DNA of 64,000 nucleotides from Candidatus Hepatobacter penaei (GTDB lineage Bacteria; Pseudomonadota; Alphaproteobacteria; Holosporales; Hepatobacteraceae), in assembly GCF_000742475.1 (NCBI RefSeq), contig NZ_JQAJ01000002.1, positions 27,792 through 91,791 of the forward strand, given 5' to 3'. Under the pieces are notes generated by a model. It ran no database searches. It was not told where the DNA came from and was given only the letters and a program-made list of their open reading frames with translations. Of this stretch, positions 18,895-28,660 are shown one piece after another; the first letter of the stretch is position 1; the number at the start of each line of letters is the position of its first letter. Position numbers and translations under genes: made by a program.

Positions 18895-19383
18895 ATGCAT
18901 GTTTGGTTCGCCTGTTTTGTGGGACTCCTGCTGGGCCTCATGGGATGTGTCCATCGGGAGTCCATTGAAAAGAAACTGACGCCCGCCCTTGAATGCCGCG
19001 GCATGGAGCTGTATTTCCCCAAGGACAACAGCCGCGACCCGTACAAAGAAACCTATCCTGATGATCTGGCGCCTTGGGAGGAAACCTCTGCCCTCCTCAC
19101 CTATGACAGCACCCTCTCGCACCGCACCTATCTCTACCGCCTCTCTTATACAGCCACCCTTGCTGAGGAAGGTGATGAAGCACCCAAAGACGATGACGAC
19201 AAAGAAAGCGATGGGGATAAAGACGATAAAAAAAACAGCCCCCCGGATCGCCACCACATCACGCACTTTGTCAAAACCCATATCCCCTTCCCCCGCTTCC
19301 AAACCGTGAAGATCCGTTATTACAAACATGCTCCCCTTTTGTTTGAATGGGTCTCTGACCTTGAGATGTGCCCCACACTCTAA
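18895..19383 (+). CDS. Lipoprotein of unknown function
   Basis: The N-terminus MHVWFACFVGLLLGLMGC ends in a clear lipobox LMGC, so the mature protein should be lipid-anchored. The remaining about 140 residues are polar with a very acidic Asp/Lys patch (DDDDKESDGDKDDKK) in the middle and a beta-like end FQTVKIRYYKHAPLLFEWVS. No family recognised. ATG 18895 is preferred over GTG 18886. It lies 63 bp after the antiporter gene and might be co-transcribed. Confidence 0.65.
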   Translation: MHVWFACFVGLLLGLMGCVHRESIEKKLTPALECRGMELYFPKDNSRDPYKETYPDDLAPWEETSALLTYDSTLSHRTYLYRLSYTATLAEEGDEAPKDDDDKESDGDKDDKKNSPPDRHHITHFVKTHIPFPRFQTVKIRYYKHAPLLFEWVSDLEMCPTL

Positions 19384-19474
19384 AAATCTTTTTTAGATTA
19401 AAAATTTTATTTCTCGGCCAATTTTTATTTTTTTTATACAATTTTGTATTTTAATGTAGCTAACGCATGCCGAC

Positions 19475-20329
19475 ATGCGCTGGTTGTTTGTTGTGAAAGT
19501 GGTTCCGATGGTTCATCCCAGTTTAAAAGTTCTTTACTCTCCCCCGGGTTTTGCGTTTTACAAAGATTGGATGCGCATTGGATGTATTTTTTTCGTTTTG
19601 TGGTCTGTGTCTGAGGTGGGGCTGGCTGCGGCCCATGCCCGGGCGTGGGTTTTTTATATAGAAAGGGCCTTGCTCACCACCATGCTGGTGTTTTGCCTTC
19701 AGTTTTCCCTTTTTTCTAAGGTGCCCTACATTCTCGATCCGGGGTTTTTGAACCCTAAAAAACATTTCACCTTCAAAATGCGTTTGTTTTTGCTTTCAGG
19801 TCCCTTGGGCACCTGGGGCAGCCTTGTGTTTTTTTTGATCGGCACACAAACGCTCATCACCTTTTTGTGGCAGCAACCCACCTTATGCGCGCACCATTTT
19901 TTTGCGGCATTTTTAGGGCTGCACATTCTCAGCTTCTTTCTGGCCATCCCCCGCTTGTGCACGTTTTTTCCCATTCATTTTTATCTCAACCACCACCGCC
20001 CCATGAAAAGCGCTTACCTTTTTTCCTCCAACTGGCGGTTTTTTCTGTTGATGGTGCTGCTGCTGCCCGTGTTATGGATGGGCATCAAGCTGTTTGCGGT
20101 GGTGCCTCTCACACCATCCATCTTGCCGCTTCAGCCCTTAGGGTTTGTGGTGTACTTATGTACGCTTTTTGCCACCTACACCTCCTACACAGCCCTCACG
20201 GGATTAGCGTTGATTCAAGAGGAAGAGAAGAAAACCCGTGAAGCCGGCGTGCCCCTCTCAGCCTCACCCACCCTGTTTCTTGAGCACACCTCAGAAAACC
20301 AGAGCGATACGACCCCCGTCATGTCTTAA
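19475..20329 (+). CDS. Polytopic membrane protein, first of three
   Basis: 284 residues with about six hydrophobic segments, among them LLTTMLVFCLQFSLF, LGTWGSLVFFLIGTQTLITF, FFAAFLGLHILSFFLAIP and FFLLMVLLLPVLWMGI, and a short cytoplasm-like tail of charged residues. No family recognised with confidence. ATG 19475 and ATG 19508 are both possible starts. The stop is 11 bp from the next gene's ATG with the ribosome site in between, so the two are one operon. The 18-mer TTTTTTAGATTAAAAATT lies about 70 bp upstream (19389-19406), identical to one before the regulator at 9781. Confidence 0.65.
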   Translation: MRWLFVVKVVPMVHPSLKVLYSPPGFAFYKDWMRIGCIFFVLWSVSEVGLAAAHARAWVFYIERALLTTMLVFCLQFSLFSKVPYILDPGFLNPKKHFTFKMRLFLLSGPLGTWGSLVFFLIGTQTLITFLWQQPTLCAHHFFAAFLGLHILSFFLAIPRLCTFFPIHFYLNHHRPMKSAYLFSSNWRFFLLMVLLLPVLWMGIKLFAVVPLTPSILPLQPLGFVVYLCTLFATYTSYTALTGLALIQEEEKKTREAGVPLSASPTLFLEHTSENQSDTTPVMS

Positions 20330-20340
20330 GGAGTTTGTTT

Positions 20341-21660
20341 ATGTCTACACCCCTCCCCTCCCACACTCAGCCTGAAGCGTGGTCTTCCCTGCCGAAACTG
20401 CCCGTTTGGGGCCTTTTAAAAAAAAGCTGGCATCTGATCCTAAGCCATGACACCTTATGGCGCTTGATGGCGATTTTTTCGGTCATGGTGTTGGCCCCCC
20501 TGCTTTTTGGCGCCTATGCTGTCCACACCATGACCAGAGGCGAAACCTATATCCTGACAGCATTGCAGGTGTTGTCCGCTTTTGGTAGCTACGGCGCCTA
20601 TGCTGGTTCTTTCTTTATCACCCTGCCTGTGCTTGACATTGCCCTTGGCCGCGACACACACGTGCGCACCTTCAAAGAGATTTTGAGTCTCGCTTACCTC
20701 AAACCCCTGTTTGGCACTAAGCGCTTTGCAAAAATTGTGCTGCTGATTGTGGTGGCTGCTGCGCTTCCCATGCTCCCTTCCTTGCTCACCATCCCTTTCC
20801 ACAAACAGGGGCCTGCCACGACACAACGTCCCATAAAACCTGCCGCCCCCATCACATCTTCACGGGTTGTGTCAAAAAAAGAGCTGAATGCAGAAGGCCA
20901 GATTGTGCGTCACCACATCAAAACGGTCACCACAGTGCATGAAAACACCCCCTCGGCCCATGTGGTTCCCCAAGGATCACACACAATACAAACGCAAAGC
21001 CATGATTCGACCTCAGGCAACTCACTCCTCCTGTCCATCCCCTTCATCGTCATGCTCATCCCCTTCATCATCATGTTCATCCCCATGATGTGGCATGTTG
21101 TGAGCCTTTATGTGACCACACGGTTTTTACCGCTTTATGGAAGCTTGGCGGATGAAAAGCCTAGGCCCGTATCACGGGCATGGCATCTGTCGCGACACTC
21201 TTTTTGGCGCCTCTTTTTTGCAAGCGTGATGACAATAGCCTTGTTAGGCTTCCTAGGAGCTCTGTTGCTGGGGCTGACCTTGCCGTTCACCCCCACCTTG
21301 GGGGGCAAACTGCTCGTGGCGCTTCCCCTGGCCGCCTGTATCGGGGGGATCAATATCTTCTTATATGTCTATTACGGCCTTGCCTACCGGTTTTTGGAAG
21401 ACACCCGCGGGCCCTTATTAGACAGGGGGTTACTGACCTCCCAAGGGGCGACCCTAAACGCGACAAGGGTGGCGCCCACCCCCCAGCAAAAAAACCAGCA
21501 AAAAGGCACCCCAAAAGGTCGTTCTTCCAGCGTGGGCAAAACGCCTCCTGCCAAGGCAAAACCACGCACGGCGGTGCGCAAACCAGCGCGTCCAAAGAAA
21601 GCCTCCACAAAACCACGCACACGCAAAGGAGGCACACCAAAACCACCCACCCAAACATAG
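20341..21660 (+). CDS. Polytopic membrane protein with basic tail, second of three
   Basis: ATG 20341 has AAGGAG 7 bp upstream. About 439 residues with six or more hydrophobic segments. The block YVTTRFLPLYGSLADEKP followed by SRAWHLSRHSFWRLFFASV resembles the repeated amphipathic-helix motif (S/AxxLTRxxFWR) of YciC and glycerophosphodiester-phosphodiesterase membrane domains. The final 70 residues are extremely Lys/Arg/Pro/Thr-rich (for example KPARPKKASTKPRTRKGG), likely cytoplasmic and able to bind nucleic acid or acidic lipids. Function unknown. Confidence 0.65.
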   Translation: MSTPLPSHTQPEAWSSLPKLPVWGLLKKSWHLILSHDTLWRLMAIFSVMVLAPLLFGAYAVHTMTRGETYILTALQVLSAFGSYGAYAGSFFITLPVLDIALGRDTHVRTFKEILSLAYLKPLFGTKRFAKIVLLIVVAAALPMLPSLLTIPFHKQGPATTQRPIKPAAPITSSRVVSKKELNAEGQIVRHHIKTVTTVHENTPSAHVVPQGSHTIQTQSHDSTSGNSLLLSIPFIVMLIPFIIMFIPMMWHVVSLYVTTRFLPLYGSLADEKPRPVSRAWHLSRHSFWRLFFASVMTIALLGFLGALLLGLTLPFTPTLGGKLLVALPLAACIGGINIFLYVYYGLAYRFLEDTRGPLLDRGLLTSQGATLNATRVAPTPQQKNQQKGTPKGRSSSVGKTPPAKAKPRTAVRKPARPKKASTKPRTRKGGTPKPPTQT

Positions 21661-21754
21661 CCTTAAGGCTGAGGGTCTGCCATGCAAGGGCCCGCTGCCA
21701 GGAAACACAGCAAAAAAGGGGGACACACAATAAGGGGGGAGAAAGGACGCCGCG

Positions 21755-22804
21755 TTGAACACTTTTTTACCCCCCAAAGACACAGCCACCAATGGCAACC
21801 GCTGCCCCTTGTGCGGCTACGGAATCTCGCTGGCCCGTGTGTTCAGGTTGGTCTTGTTTTATCTCGAAGATGCGTGGTATCCCTTGATGCGCATTTTTTT
21901 GATCTCGTGCAGCGTGTTGATCCCGCTGGCCTTGGCCCTTTATGGGCTTATAGGGGCGCCCCCTTTTGACATCACATGGCCCTTGGCGCTGCTAACCCCG
22001 GGGCTTGAGATGCACGCTTCATGGAAAGCGTGGGGAAAGCTGGCCACATGGCTTGTGTTTTCGTGGGGGCTCTTTACCCTCATTGCGCGCCAGGTTTTTG
22101 CGTGGTTTCATACCAAAGAGCCACTCACCTATGATCAGCTGTGGGGATTTTCAAGGCAAAATCGTTTGTGGTTGTTGGGTTTGGTGGTGCTCTCTGCCTT
22201 GGGATCGGCGGGACATTGGGTGAAAGAATCGTGCCCGCAGGATGTGTGCCAACGGCCCACGCAGGTGATTGCACTGCGCACAAAGGCCAATCAAGGGCCG
22301 CAGCTGCCGCCCACGTATCTCTCCACCCAAAGCATTGATCGTGGCGACACCATTCATCAGCATGAAGTCAACATTGGCGCCTGCCAGGTGGGCATCAAGG
22401 GTGCAGGGTATGTGTTTCAAAACATCATTCCTCACATTTTTTGGGGACGCGTTTTCCATTACATTCTGGAGGGCGCGCTCACGGTTATAGGTCTGTATCT
22501 GATTGCGCGGCTCATCTTGAGTCTGGTGTATATCGCCCACAAGCATCCCTTCCCTTTTGCCTTGGCCTTTAAAAAAGCCCGGCGCGCAACGGGTCTTGTG
22601 TTTGTGGGCAGTGGCGTAATCGTCTTGCTCTATCTCTTTTGCCGCGAGGTTATCCAGCTTCTGTGGGGGCCACATGCTATGCTGGGCCTGGGCCTAATCC
22701 TCACCCTCAACACAGTCCTGTGGACAATGGTTTACAGCCTGTTTCTCGTGGTTTTTGCCCATGTGCTCACCACCCAAGGCAGCAACGGGCGCACCCGCTT
22801 CTAG
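21755..22804 (+). CDS. Polytopic membrane protein, third of three
   Basis: TTG 21755 is supported by AAGGA 7 bp upstream. 349 residues: a short N-terminal CPLCGYG pair that could be half of a zinc ribbon, then hydrophobic helices, a central periplasm-like loop with three Cys (SCPQDVCQ and GACQVG), and a last helix pair. The segment FALAFKKARRATGLVF recalls the FWR-type amphipathic helix of the preceding protein, suggesting the three share a fold. No function can be assigned. Confidence 0.6.
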   Translation: MNTFLPPKDTATNGNRCPLCGYGISLARVFRLVLFYLEDAWYPLMRIFLISCSVLIPLALALYGLIGAPPFDITWPLALLTPGLEMHASWKAWGKLATWLVFSWGLFTLIARQVFAWFHTKEPLTYDQLWGFSRQNRLWLLGLVVLSALGSAGHWVKESCPQDVCQRPTQVIALRTKANQGPQLPPTYLSTQSIDRGDTIHQHEVNIGACQVGIKGAGYVFQNIIPHIFWGRVFHYILEGALTVIGLYLIARLILSLVYIAHKHPFPFALAFKKARRATGLVFVGSGVIVLLYLFCREVIQLLWGPHAMLGLGLILTLNTVLWTMVYSLFLVVFAHVLTTQGSNGRTRF

Positions 22805-22959
22805 ATCCCCAAAGATCCAGGCAAATACGCCCCAGACCACATACAAGGCCAGCAGGCTCACTATGATGTCTTCTCACAGGCACAGGCGCGCATAAGATTC
22901 CTTATGCAGAGCCTAAAACACACCCATCCTGAGGGAGCAAGCTCTCTACTGCCAACGCC

Positions 22960-24729
22960 TTACTTTTTAGGAGAGGGGGAAGATGCCTTGGTATCCTTGG
23001 TCTCGCTTGAGGCTTCACCCGCCAAGCCTGCAGACACGCCCAAGATCTCACGCAACGTAGCGCCGCTGTCTGACGAGCCGTGTTTGCTCATAAGCTCACG
23101 CTCTTCTTCAAGCTCCCGGGCCTTAATGGACAAGGACACCGAAGAACCCGCCTCAAGAGACATAATCTTCGCATCCACCTTTTCACCCACAGCAAAACGA
23201 TCTGCCCGCTGCTCACTGCGGTCACGCGACAAGTCACCACGGCGGATGAAGCCCGTCACCCCATCATCGCCAAAAGAAACCTCAATGCCTTGGTCCACCA
23301 CCTTGGTGATCACACAGGTCACGATGTCCCCCTTGCGGAGAGATTTTCTCTTTTGAGATTCTGGGTCATCCGAAAGCTGTTTCACGCCCAAAACGACCTG
23401 CTCTTTTTCAGGATCCACGCGCAACACCTTCACGCGAATAGGATCCCCCTTGGCATAGGCAGCCAACGCATCTGCATCACTTTTGTCCCACGACAAATCG
23501 GCAGCGTGCACAATGCCGTCCACATCACCAAACACTTCTACAAACAAGGCGAAACCAGTAATGTCGCGGACTTTGCGCTCCAGCACCGTGCCCACGGGGA
23601 AGTCTTTTTGAATCACCTCCCACGGGTTTTGCTGGCACTGCTTAATGCCTAAAGACAAGCGCCTGCGGCCTTGATCAAGCTCGAGCACTTCCACTTCCAC
23701 CTCTTGTGAGGTTGATAGCAAACGCGCGGGCTGGGTGGATTTTTTGCTCCAACTCATCTCAGAGACGTGGATCAACCCTTCAATGCCCGATTCAATTTCC
23801 ACAAACGCGCCATAATCGGTCACATTCGTCACGCGGCCTTTCACGCGGCTGCCCACGGGATATTTCTCAGCCACACGATCCCACGGATCTTCCTTAAGCT
23901 GCTTAAGCCCCAAAGACACACGGCCCGTTTCCCGATTAAAGCGAATAATCCGCACATCAAGCTCTTGCCCCACACTCAACACATCCCGCGGGTTTTGAAT
24001 GCGTTGCCACGAAATATCTGTGATGTGCAACAAGCCATCCACACCCCCAAGATCAATGAAGGCACCATAATCTGTGATGTTTTTAACCTCACCACGCACA
24101 ATTTGGCCTTCCTGCAAGCGCGAAAAGAGCTCTGCGCGGCTCTCTGAGCGTGAATCTTCCATCACAGCCCGGCGAGACACCACAATGTTGTTGCGCAAAC
24201 GATCCATCTTCAGCAAACGGAACTGAAGCTTCACATCCATGAGCGGAGCCAGGTCTTTCACGGGGCGCACGTCGATCTGGCTGCCGGGCAAGAACCCGAC
24301 AATGCCCTTGATATTCACCGTAAAGCCACCCCGGACACGGCCAAAAATCACACCTTCCACAATTTCGTTCTTTTCATGGCTTTCCTCAAGCTCGCGCCAG
24401 GCTGCCTCACGCTTTGCGCGTTCATAGCTTAAGACAATCTCACCATCACGCCCTTCAAAGCGCTCGATATACACGTCCACCACATCACCCACGCTGGGAA
24501 GGTGGTCATCATGCCCTTTAAACTCTTTGAGAGGAATGTACCCCTCAGAGATATAGGCATCTGTTTCCGAACGCACATCGACGCGCACGTCCTCATCTCC
24601 AACCTCGCGGATATACCCTTTGGCTAAACAGCGCTCAAGTGATTTTTGCCCTCGGAAAAATGTATCCAAAAGCGCGCCAAAATCTTCTCCTTGGTCCAAC
24701 GCCAAAAAACTCTTCTGTTCTGTGTTCAT
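22960..24729 (-). CDS. rpsA: 30S ribosomal protein S1
   Basis: 589 residues with six S1 (OB-fold) repeats. Repeats 3-6 show the standard pattern VKNITDYGAFIDLGGVDGLL, VTNVTDYGAFVEIESGIEGL, then diverged copies FALFVEVFGDVDGIVH and QGIEVSFGDDGVTGFI. The N-terminus MNTEQKSFLALDQGEDFGAL matches alphaproteobacterial S1. It melts mRNA and guides it to the 30S subunit. ATG 24729 has AAGGAG close upstream. cmk and ihfB, its usual neighbours, are absent here. The divergent gap to the TIGR02300 gene (216 bp) should hold both promoters. Confidence 0.97.
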   Translation of the reverse strand: MNTEQKSFLALDQGEDFGALLDTFFRGQKSLERCLAKGYIREVGDEDVRVDVRSETDAYISEGYIPLKEFKGHDDHLPSVGDVVDVYIERFEGRDGEIVLSYERAKREAAWRELEESHEKNEIVEGVIFGRVRGGFTVNIKGIVGFLPGSQIDVRPVKDLAPLMDVKLQFRLLKMDRLRNNIVVSRRAVMEDSRSESRAELFSRLQEGQIVRGEVKNITDYGAFIDLGGVDGLLHITDISWQRIQNPRDVLSVGQELDVRIIRFNRETGRVSLGLKQLKEDPWDRVAEKYPVGSRVKGRVTNVTDYGAFVEIESGIEGLIHVSEMSWSKKSTQPARLLSTSQEVEVEVLELDQGRRRLSLGIKQCQQNPWEVIQKDFPVGTVLERKVRDITGFALFVEVFGDVDGIVHAADLSWDKSDADALAAYAKGDPIRVKVLRVDPEKEQVVLGVKQLSDDPESQKRKSLRKGDIVTCVITKVVDQGIEVSFGDDGVTGFIRRGDLSRDRSEQRADRFAVGEKVDAKIMSLEAGSSVSLSIKARELEEERELMSKHGSSDSGATLREILGVSAGLAGEASSETKDTKASSPSPKK

Positions 24730-24945
24730 GTGCTCCTTCGCCCGAATATAGACAACACCTTCAAACGCGCATCCGACAGGCCATGCGCAAACTTTTTAAA
24801 GGCATTTACCCAAACATAACCTTTTTTTGAAAAAAACAACATATGTGAAATGAAAAACATAGGCAGAAAAGGTTTACACATGATTTGTGACCCATGCTTG
24901 ATGGTTTTTTAGATTTTATTTGGTTGATTGATTGAGGTTTTCACA

Positions 24946-25242
24946 ATGACACATGCACATCTCGGACAAAAACATTTCTGCTCAGCGTGTAACACACGTT
25001 TTTATGATTTGAATAAAGTCCCCGCCGTATGCCCCAAGTGCCAGACGGTCTCCCTTTTGGCAGATAAGGGAACCATTCAGGCCCCCCCCCACGACGCCAC
25101 ATCAGAGGAAGAAGCCCTCGAGACAAAGGATTATCTCTTTGAGCCCGAACCTTCCCTTGAAGACACCAACGAGCTTGATGATGGGCTTGATTTAAGAGAC
25201 TTTTCCTCAAAAGAAGGGACGCCGCTCGAAGAGAACAGCTAG
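24946..25242 (+). CDS. TIGR02300 (FYDLN acid) family protein
   Basis: Small alphaproteobacterial protein of unknown role. The diagnostic FCSACNTRFYDLNKVPAVCPKC contains the FYDLN motif between two CxxC pairs, presumably a zinc ribbon; the C-terminal half is very acidic. ATG 24946 has GAGG 8 bp upstream, preferred to in-frame codons further up. A C9 run (25082-25090) encodes APPH at the junction between the zinc ribbon and the acidic tail, so a slip would remove the tail only. It lies 33 bp before the ferredoxin reductase gene. Confidence 0.9.
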   Translation: MTHAHLGQKHFCSACNTRFYDLNKVPAVCPKCQTVSLLADKGTIQAPPHDATSEEEALETKDYLFEPEPSLEDTNELDDGLDLRDFSSKEGTPLEENS

Positions 25243-25275
25243 CCTTTTGATTCACTTTTTCCTAAACTGCTGGGT

Positions 25276-26307
25276 ATGGATCATGTGAATCACGCTTCCT
25301 CTTGTGACGTTGCCATCATTGGCGCAGGCCCTGTTGGCCTGTTTTCGGTCTTTGCCTGCGGTATGATGAAGCTGCGCTGCTGCGTCATTGACACATTGCC
25401 CCACGCCGGTGGTCAATGCCAAGAACTGTATCCGGAAAAACCCATTTATGATATCCCCGGCTTTCCCACCATCACGGGCGCCGACCTGATCCAGCAGCTG
25501 TTGGCGCAGGCCCAGCCTTTTCGGCCCGCGTTTCACTTAGGAGAAACAGTACTTTCTGTGGCAAGGCACCAAGAGGCGTGGCAGGTGCGCACAGATCGCG
25601 GCACGGTGATCACAGCCAAAGCCATCATCATTGCGGCTGGAGCCGGGGCCTTTGCGCCCCACAAACCTCCACTGGATCACCTTGAGGCCTTTGAAGGCAC
25701 CAGCGTTTTTTATGCCGTCACCGACCCTAAGCAATTCTCAGGCAAGCATGTTGTCATTGCCGGCGGTGGTGACTCGGCCGTGGATTGGGCCATTTCTTTG
25801 TGTGCACATGCCCAGTCTGTCTCTTTGGTCCACAGGCGTAACACGTGGCGCGCGGCACCTGAAAGCATTGAGCGTCTCCAAACGTGCGTCTCAGATAAAA
25901 AAATCACCCTCTTTACCCCTTACCAACTGGCCAGCCTCAAAGGTGATAGCCAGTTCGGCACCCTTTCCCACATCGCCATCACATCGCTGCAAGGAGAAGA
26001 AACGGTGCTGCCGGCAGATGTATTGCTGGCCTTTTTTGGCCTAAAAACTCAACTGGGCCCACTTGAATCTTGGCACCTCACCCTTGAGAAGAAGAAGATT
26101 GTCGTTGACCCCACCACGTGCAAAACCAACCAAGACGGCATTTATGCTGTGGGTGACATTGCCTCCTACCCACACAAACGCACCCTCATCCTTACGGGCT
26201 TTGCCGAGGCTGGGCAAGCCGCCGCCGCCATTTACCGCCAACTGAACCCAGAAGGTGCGTTGCCCTTTGGTCACTCCACAACGCGCGGCATCCCCACATT
26301 GTCCTAA
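25276..26307 (+). CDS. Ferredoxin--NADP reductase, thioredoxin-reductase-like
   Basis: Type-2 ferredoxin/flavodoxin NADP reductase. FAD-binding VAIIGAGPVGLFSVF at the N-terminus, HAGGQCQELYPEKPIYDIPG (family hallmark), NADPH-binding VIAGGGDSAVDWAI, and the C-terminal FAD contact GIYAVGDIASYP. The CxxC pair of true thioredoxin reductases is absent from the NADPH domain, which separates the two families. Length 343 is normal. It supplies reduced ferredoxin for Fe-S and biosynthetic reactions. ATG 25276. Confidence 0.93.
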   Translation: MDHVNHASSCDVAIIGAGPVGLFSVFACGMMKLRCCVIDTLPHAGGQCQELYPEKPIYDIPGFPTITGADLIQQLLAQAQPFRPAFHLGETVLSVARHQEAWQVRTDRGTVITAKAIIIAAGAGAFAPHKPPLDHLEAFEGTSVFYAVTDPKQFSGKHVVIAGGGDSAVDWAISLCAHAQSVSLVHRRNTWRAAPESIERLQTCVSDKKITLFTPYQLASLKGDSQFGTLSHIAITSLQGEETVLPADVLLAFFGLKTQLGPLESWHLTLEKKKIVVDPTTCKTNQDGIYAVGDIASYPHKRTLILTGFAEAGQAAAAIYRQLNPEGALPFGHSTTRGIPTLS

Positions 26308-26363
26308 AGACACCAATCCTAAAGACACCAAATCTTCTTTTGAATGCGTTCACAGAAAAAAGG

Positions 26364-28535
26364 CTAGCTTGCCCGTTGCATGGCAGATGTTGTAAACGCT
26401 TCCACAGACTGCTTTGAAAAGTGGCACGAAAAATAAAGACGATCTTTATGAGAAGAATGGATGTTCAAGCGACAGTTAACGGGCGCCGCAAAGCGCGCCA
26501 ACAGCCCAAAACCCAAAGCCCACGGACGAAAGGTGTCCAAACGCTGCGATAAACTGTCCGTTTCTTTGGTGGCCACCTGACTAGATATGTGCATAGACAC
26601 ACCCCGCCCCGAACGCGTCATGCGCAAGGTCACCAAGGCTCCAGGCTCTGCCTCTTGAAAAATATACCCCAAGGCGCGCCACAAGAATTGGGTAAAGAGT
26701 GCCCGATTCATCACAAACCACACATCAAAAGCCCCCATCATTTGAAGACGGAGCCTTTTTTCTGTTAACAGCCCATCAAACAGGGAAAGCACCTCATCGA
26801 GAATATCTGAAAACCCAAAACTGTCTCGCAAAATGGCCAAATCTCCTGAGAAAATCTTACGCAAATCTTTAAATGCATCTGTCAAAAACTGTGACGACAC
26901 CCATTTTGTTTCTTTCCGGGCTTCTGATTGCAGCACAAGGTCGTGCTCATACACAGATTGGTGCTCGACAGATTTGATCAAATTATCAAGACGCACCGAG
27001 AAGATCAGGCGCTCAAGTGCCAAAAGACGTGATGATTCCTTTTTTAACTCAATGGTTTCAAGCTGAGCCGTCACGTCAGAAAACCGGATCATATGCTCAC
27101 CATCAGGCAAGGGAGCATAACACACCTTGATCACACGATTTTTTTTGCACAGCATAAACCCCGTTTGTGTGAGCCGCTTTTCCAAAAAAGAGGTCAGCAT
27201 GTTGCGATAAAAGCGCCTGTGAGCATAGGAGTAAAATTTGTCCTGCACAAGCGAAAAGAGGGTGAAGATGTTTTCCCCCTTAAGTGACCGTGCCTCAGCA
27301 CCTAAAAACCACAACGATTGCAGCGCATGGTTAAGCAAAAAAACCCGCTGGTCTGCCAGCACAATGAGCACACCCTCCTCTGATTGATTGACCACAGACT
27401 CTAGCAACGTCGACAACTCATTACGACGACGCTTAAGACGCAGCCTTTCTGTGACATCTTCAAAAAAGACGAGACAACCAGAAAAAGGATGGGGGGTGAG
27501 CACCATGCGCACAATGCCCTCATTGGGGAGGTGAATAAACTCTTCATGAGGGGGACGCTCCATCACAGAAAAGAGCGGGAAAAACTGTTCTTTATAGGAT
27601 GCAAAATCCAACACTTCAGGAAGAAGACGCTTTTCTCTAAACAAATCAAGAATCTCTTCCCACAAGGGATGATCATTTAACCACGACTCATCAAGACGGA
27701 ACATGCCTGAAAAAGCACTGTTAAAGGACACAAGGCGCCGCTGTGTATCAAAAATGCCCACACCCATAGGCAGGGCTCTAAGCAAGCGTTCTGTATGGCG
27801 CTTTTGCTTTTCTGCCAGCTCTTGCGCATCAAGGTGATCTGATATCTCAAAAGCCCAACACCACACATGCTTGTCTTGCACAGGTAATGCGCATACATCA
27901 AAGGCGCGTTTGCGGGCAAGCACCGTCTGTACACACGTTTGACGGCCTGCCGTGCCTTGGCTTACCACCCCCTCAAGAAACACCCGAAAATCTTGCCCAA
28001 AAGGAAGGCCCTCCCCCCCAACAGCAAGGGCAGTCTGTTTTTGTAATTCTTGAAACAGAGCATTCCCATAGGTGACCTCTTGAGAAGGCACATGGATCTG
28101 GAACATCAAGAAAGGTGCTTTGTTCGCATCACCATGCCCGATGTGCATGGCCCTCTTTTCTTTAAGCTGGGGCAAATCTTTTTCAACAATCACCACAAAA
28201 AAGGCACGTAACCATTTTTGAGGCATGATCGACACAAGAAAGGGAAGAGCTTCTAATAAAGAAGGGTAGCCTTTTTTGCGTTCAAAAAAATGAGACACAT
28301 GGCCCTTGATACGTGCCAGGGCATCTTCATGATGAACATGAGGGGCTAATACGTGCCAAAGCACCAACTCGTGGTCGTAACCGAACGCTTGGACAAAGGA
28401 AGGCGACGCCGCCAGAATGCGCCCCGATTTATGACACCAACACCAAAGCCCGTGACCCGCAGAAAAACGCAGCGAAAAAAGACGCCCCACCCATAAACAC
28501 AAGGGCTGAAAAAAAACACCAGATAAGATACTCAT
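26364..28535 (-). CDS. PAS-domain histidine kinase homologue, degenerate catalytic core
   Basis: 723 residues from ATG 28535. An N-terminal sensor region with PAS-like folds is followed by a PAS domain at about 254-364 (LPMGVGIFDTQRRLVSFNSA to GCLVFFEDVTERL) and another at about 380-480 (SEEGVLIVLADQRVFLLNHA). After a coiled linker, the dimerisation region has no HxxxP box. The ATPase-like end keeps the family's rhythm (TQFLWRALGYIFQEAEPGAL where an Asn-box would be, then ALGFGLLARFAAPVNCRLNI) but the N-box Asn and the glycine-rich lids are missing. It is probably a pseudokinase scaffold. Length and PAS layout recall DivL of Caulobacter, a comparison I offer as inference only. Divergent from rsmG-parAB. 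Confidence 0.75.
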   Translation of the reverse strand: MSILSGVFFQPLCLWVGRLFSLRFSAGHGLWCWCHKSGRILAASPSFVQAFGYDHELVLWHVLAPHVHHEDALARIKGHVSHFFERKKGYPSLLEALPFLVSIMPQKWLRAFFVVIVEKDLPQLKEKRAMHIGHGDANKAPFLMFQIHVPSQEVTYGNALFQELQKQTALAVGGEGLPFGQDFRVFLEGVVSQGTAGRQTCVQTVLARKRAFDVCALPVQDKHVWCWAFEISDHLDAQELAEKQKRHTERLLRALPMGVGIFDTQRRLVSFNSAFSGMFRLDESWLNDHPLWEEILDLFREKRLLPEVLDFASYKEQFFPLFSVMERPPHEEFIHLPNEGIVRMVLTPHPFSGCLVFFEDVTERLRLKRRRNELSTLLESVVNQSEEGVLIVLADQRVFLLNHALQSLWFLGAEARSLKGENIFTLFSLVQDKFYSYAHRRFYRNMLTSFLEKRLTQTGFMLCKKNRVIKVCYAPLPDGEHMIRFSDVTAQLETIELKKESSRLLALERLIFSVRLDNLIKSVEHQSVYEHDLVLQSEARKETKWVSSQFLTDAFKDLRKIFSGDLAILRDSFGFSDILDEVLSLFDGLLTEKRLRLQMMGAFDVWFVMNRALFTQFLWRALGYIFQEAEPGALVTLRMTRSGRGVSMHISSQVATKETDSLSQRLDTFRPWALGFGLLARFAAPVNCRLNIHSSHKDRLYFSCHFSKQSVEAFTTSAMQRAS

Positions 28536-28660
28536 TATTGTGTTATCTTCGATTGGAGCCAAATCTGACCGCACACTGTTAAGGCACGTCTCCCGCAACC
28601 TTAAGACTACCCTTCTTTTTTCATAAATTTCAAGAAAATTTAACTGTTTTTTTACCTTTC

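Noticed and set aside
18793-19329. 178-codon minus-strand frame over the lipoprotein gene
   Set aside because: The plus-strand frame has a clear lipobox and signal peptide; the minus frame has no such features.
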